From: Mycobacterium persicum
GTDB taxonomy: Bacteria > Actinomycetota > Actinomycetes > Mycobacteriales > Mycobacteriaceae
Direction of reading: 5' to 3'
DNA length: 40,001 nucleotides
NCBI RefSeq assembly: GCF_002086675.1
Contig: NZ_MVIF01000048.1
Location: forward strand, 1 to 40,001
Shown: positions 38,991 to 40,001 of the stretch, piece by piece
Layout: every line of letters begins with the position of its first letter
Numbering within the stretch: position 1 is the first letter of the stretch
Notes under the pieces: model-generated
Told to the model about the DNA's origin: nothing
Databases searched by the model: none
The model's input: the letters and a program-made list of their open reading frames with translations, nothing else
Position numbers and translations under genes: made by a program

Positions 38991-40001
38991 AGTTGGGGTC
39001 TGAATCCACCGGTTTCCAGTAGCGATCTGGCAATGTAGTTGGTGAGGTTGCGAAAGCCTAGGGCGGATCCGCGGAGGTGTTCAAGACGGCCGTTGATCGC
39101 TTCGGTGGGCCCGTTGGAGGTGCCGGGCCGGTCGAAGTAGGCCAGGACATCGGTGGCCCTCTTCTTGAGCGTGCGCCCGAGGGTGATGACCTCCTGCAAG
39201 GCTTGGGGAACGCCGGTGCTCAGCGTGGTGATCAGCGCGGCCATCATGGTGCGGCCGGTGGCGCGGTCGGGGTGGCGGTAGGCGGCCACGGTGCGCTGAT
39301 ACATCTGCCAGGTGGCTTCGACCTCGGCATGGACGTCGACGGCGAATAGGGCTGTCAGCCTGGCCCGTTGCTTGTCGGTAAGCAGATCAGCGCCAGTCTG
39401 CAAGGTCCGCCGGCACGCATAGAGCGGGTCGGTCTTGCGGCCCCGGTGCCCGCAGGTGTCCAGCTGGACACGGCGCCGGCATTCATCGAGGGCGTTGCCT
39501 GCCAATCGGACCACGTGGAAGGGATCCATCACCGTCGCTGCATCGGGAAGCTCTTCAACGGCCGCGGTCTTGAACCCGGAAAATCCGTCCATGGCAACGA
39601 CTTCCACACCATCACGCCATTCCTTCGGCCGGTCGGCCAACCATTGCTGGAACGCCTTCTTCGACCGCCCTTCGACCATGTCGAGCAACCGCGCAGGACC
39701 AGCCTTGTCGCGCACCGGGGTCAAATCGATGATGACGGTGACGTACTTGTCGCCCCGGCGGGTGTGCCGCCAGACGTGCTCGTCGACGCCGATCACCGCC
39801 ACCGAGTCGAAGCGGGCCGGATCGGCGATGAGCACCCGCTTGCCTTCGGCCAGGACCGCATTGTTGGCGGTGTTCCACGACACCGCCAGGGCTTCGGCGA
39901 TCCGAGCCACGCTCAGGTGCTGGCACACAAGGGCTTCCAGCGCCCACTGCAACCCGCGGCGGGAGAGCTTGCCCCGCGACTCGGCGACCTTGCTGCTGTC
40001 T
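38975..40001 (-). CDS. ISL3-family transposase, N-terminus outside window
   Basis: The frame is open from the window edge (SKVAESRGKLSRRG) to a TGA inside the terminal repeat; at least 342 codons are visible. LVCQHLSVARIAEALAVSWN is a helix-turn-helix. The catalytic domain of the DDE type shows Asp in VAVIGVDEHVWRHTRRGDKY, a second in VEVVAMDGFSGFKTAA, and Glu in GPTEAINGRLEHLRG. VMDPFHVVRLAGNALDECRR and YIARSLLETGGFRP are family signatures. The N-terminal zinc-ribbon part lies outside. A TTG at 39952 is not the true start because the frame and similarity continue upstream. All catalytic motifs are intact, so the enzyme may be active. Confidence 0.92.
   Translation of the reverse strand, partial: DSSKVAESRGKLSRRGLQWALEALVCQHLSVARIAEALAVSWNTANNAVLAEGKRVLIADPARFDSVAVIGVDEHVWRHTRRGDKYVTVIIDLTPVRDKAGPARLLDMVEGRSKKAFQQWLADRPKEWRDGVEVVAMDGFSGFKTAAVEELPDAATVMDPFHVVRLAGNALDECRRRVQLDTCGHRGRKTDPLYACRRTLQTGADLLTDKQRARLTALFAVDVHAEVEATWQMYQRTVAAYRHPDRATGRTMMAALITTLSTGVPQALQEVITLGRTLKKRATDVLAYFDRPGTSNGPTEAINGRLEHLRGSALGFRNLTNYIARSLLETGGFRPQLHPRL

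Larger units (their letters stand above)
38969..40001 (-). mobile_element. ISL3-family insertion sequence, partial
   Basis: The element starts at GGCTCTTCACAA (38969), which matches the GGCTCTT start typical of ISL3-family terminal repeats. It contains one transposase gene on the minus strand whose stop lies inside the repeat. The other end lies outside the window, so size, second repeat and target duplication cannot be seen. The 8 bases before it, CTATTGGA (38961-38968), would be the target duplication if the family rule of 8 bp holds. The element interrupts the order embC-embA known from M. tuberculosis. Confidence 0.85.

Overview
The window is high-GC actinobacterial DNA and is almost certainly from a slow-growing, non-tuberculous Mycobacterium. 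The basis is a PE_PGRS gene at the left edge and gene-by-gene agreement, recalled from memory, with the M. tuberculosis H37Rv segment from about Rv3767c to Rv3793. That segment includes bpa, the galactan genes wzt-glfT1-wzm, and dprE1-dprE2-aftA-embC. No database search was possible, so the species is left open.

Layout. (1) 1-5925 is accessory: a partial PE_PGRS gene, a TIGR00027-type methyltransferase, three NTF2/SnoaL-fold genes (one broken by an out-of-frame deletion), a phosphotransferase-fold protein, and a TetR regulator divergent from a DUF1772 + DUF385 pair with three operator-like repeats between them. (2) 5926-8770 is also accessory: a serpin lipoprotein, a VapBC-type toxin-antitoxin pair with a 15-bp palindromic operator, and a decayed PPOX-family gene. 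(3) 8767-14183 holds tRNA-Arg(ACG), tRNA-Ser(GCT), the aminotransferase hisC2/pat, a TIGR03086 protein, echA21, lipE and an eRF1-fold protein. (4) 14209-18233 is a self-contained cassette next to tRNA-Ser(TGA): a PucR/CdaR regulator divergent from a CoA-transferase plus crotonase pair, with a palindrome between the promoters. (5) 18428-25866 is conserved core: quinone oxidoreductase, an aminotransferase-fold protein lacking the PLP lysine, the membrane glycosyltransferase Rv3779, bpa, then wzt-glfT1-wzm. (6) 25867-30090 sits where, from memory, H37Rv carries Rv3784-Rv3787c: a membrane spermidine-synthase-like protein, a small exported protein, and an NfeD-like/flotillin pair ended by a hairpin. 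(7) 30236-38712 is core again: Rv3788-like, Rv3789-like, dprE1, dprE2, aftA and embC, tightly packed. (8) 38713-40001 breaks the expected order: instead of embA there is a truncated, frameshifted gene start and then an ISL3-family insertion sequence running off the edge.

How the genes work together. GlfT1 starts the galactan chain, and Wzm/Wzt is thought to move the lipid-linked galactan across the membrane. DprE1/DprE2 make decaprenyl-phospho-arabinose, AftA adds the first arabinose to galactan, and EmbC extends arabinan (mainly on lipoarabinomannan). Rv3789 is proposed to organise AftA, and Rv3779 is linked to polyprenyl-phosphate-dependent decoration of the wall. The accessory blocks add fatty acyl-CoA metabolism, a toxin-antitoxin pair, a protease inhibitor and a membrane-microdomain pair.

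The items most worth a second look are the loss of embA synteny by insertion, the tandem palindromic repeat inside aftA, the serpin lipoprotein, the lysine-less Rv3778c homologue, the spermidine-synthase-like membrane protein without the usual catalytic Asp pattern, and the PucR cassette with its operator. I did not find a clearly unprecedented multi-gene system.
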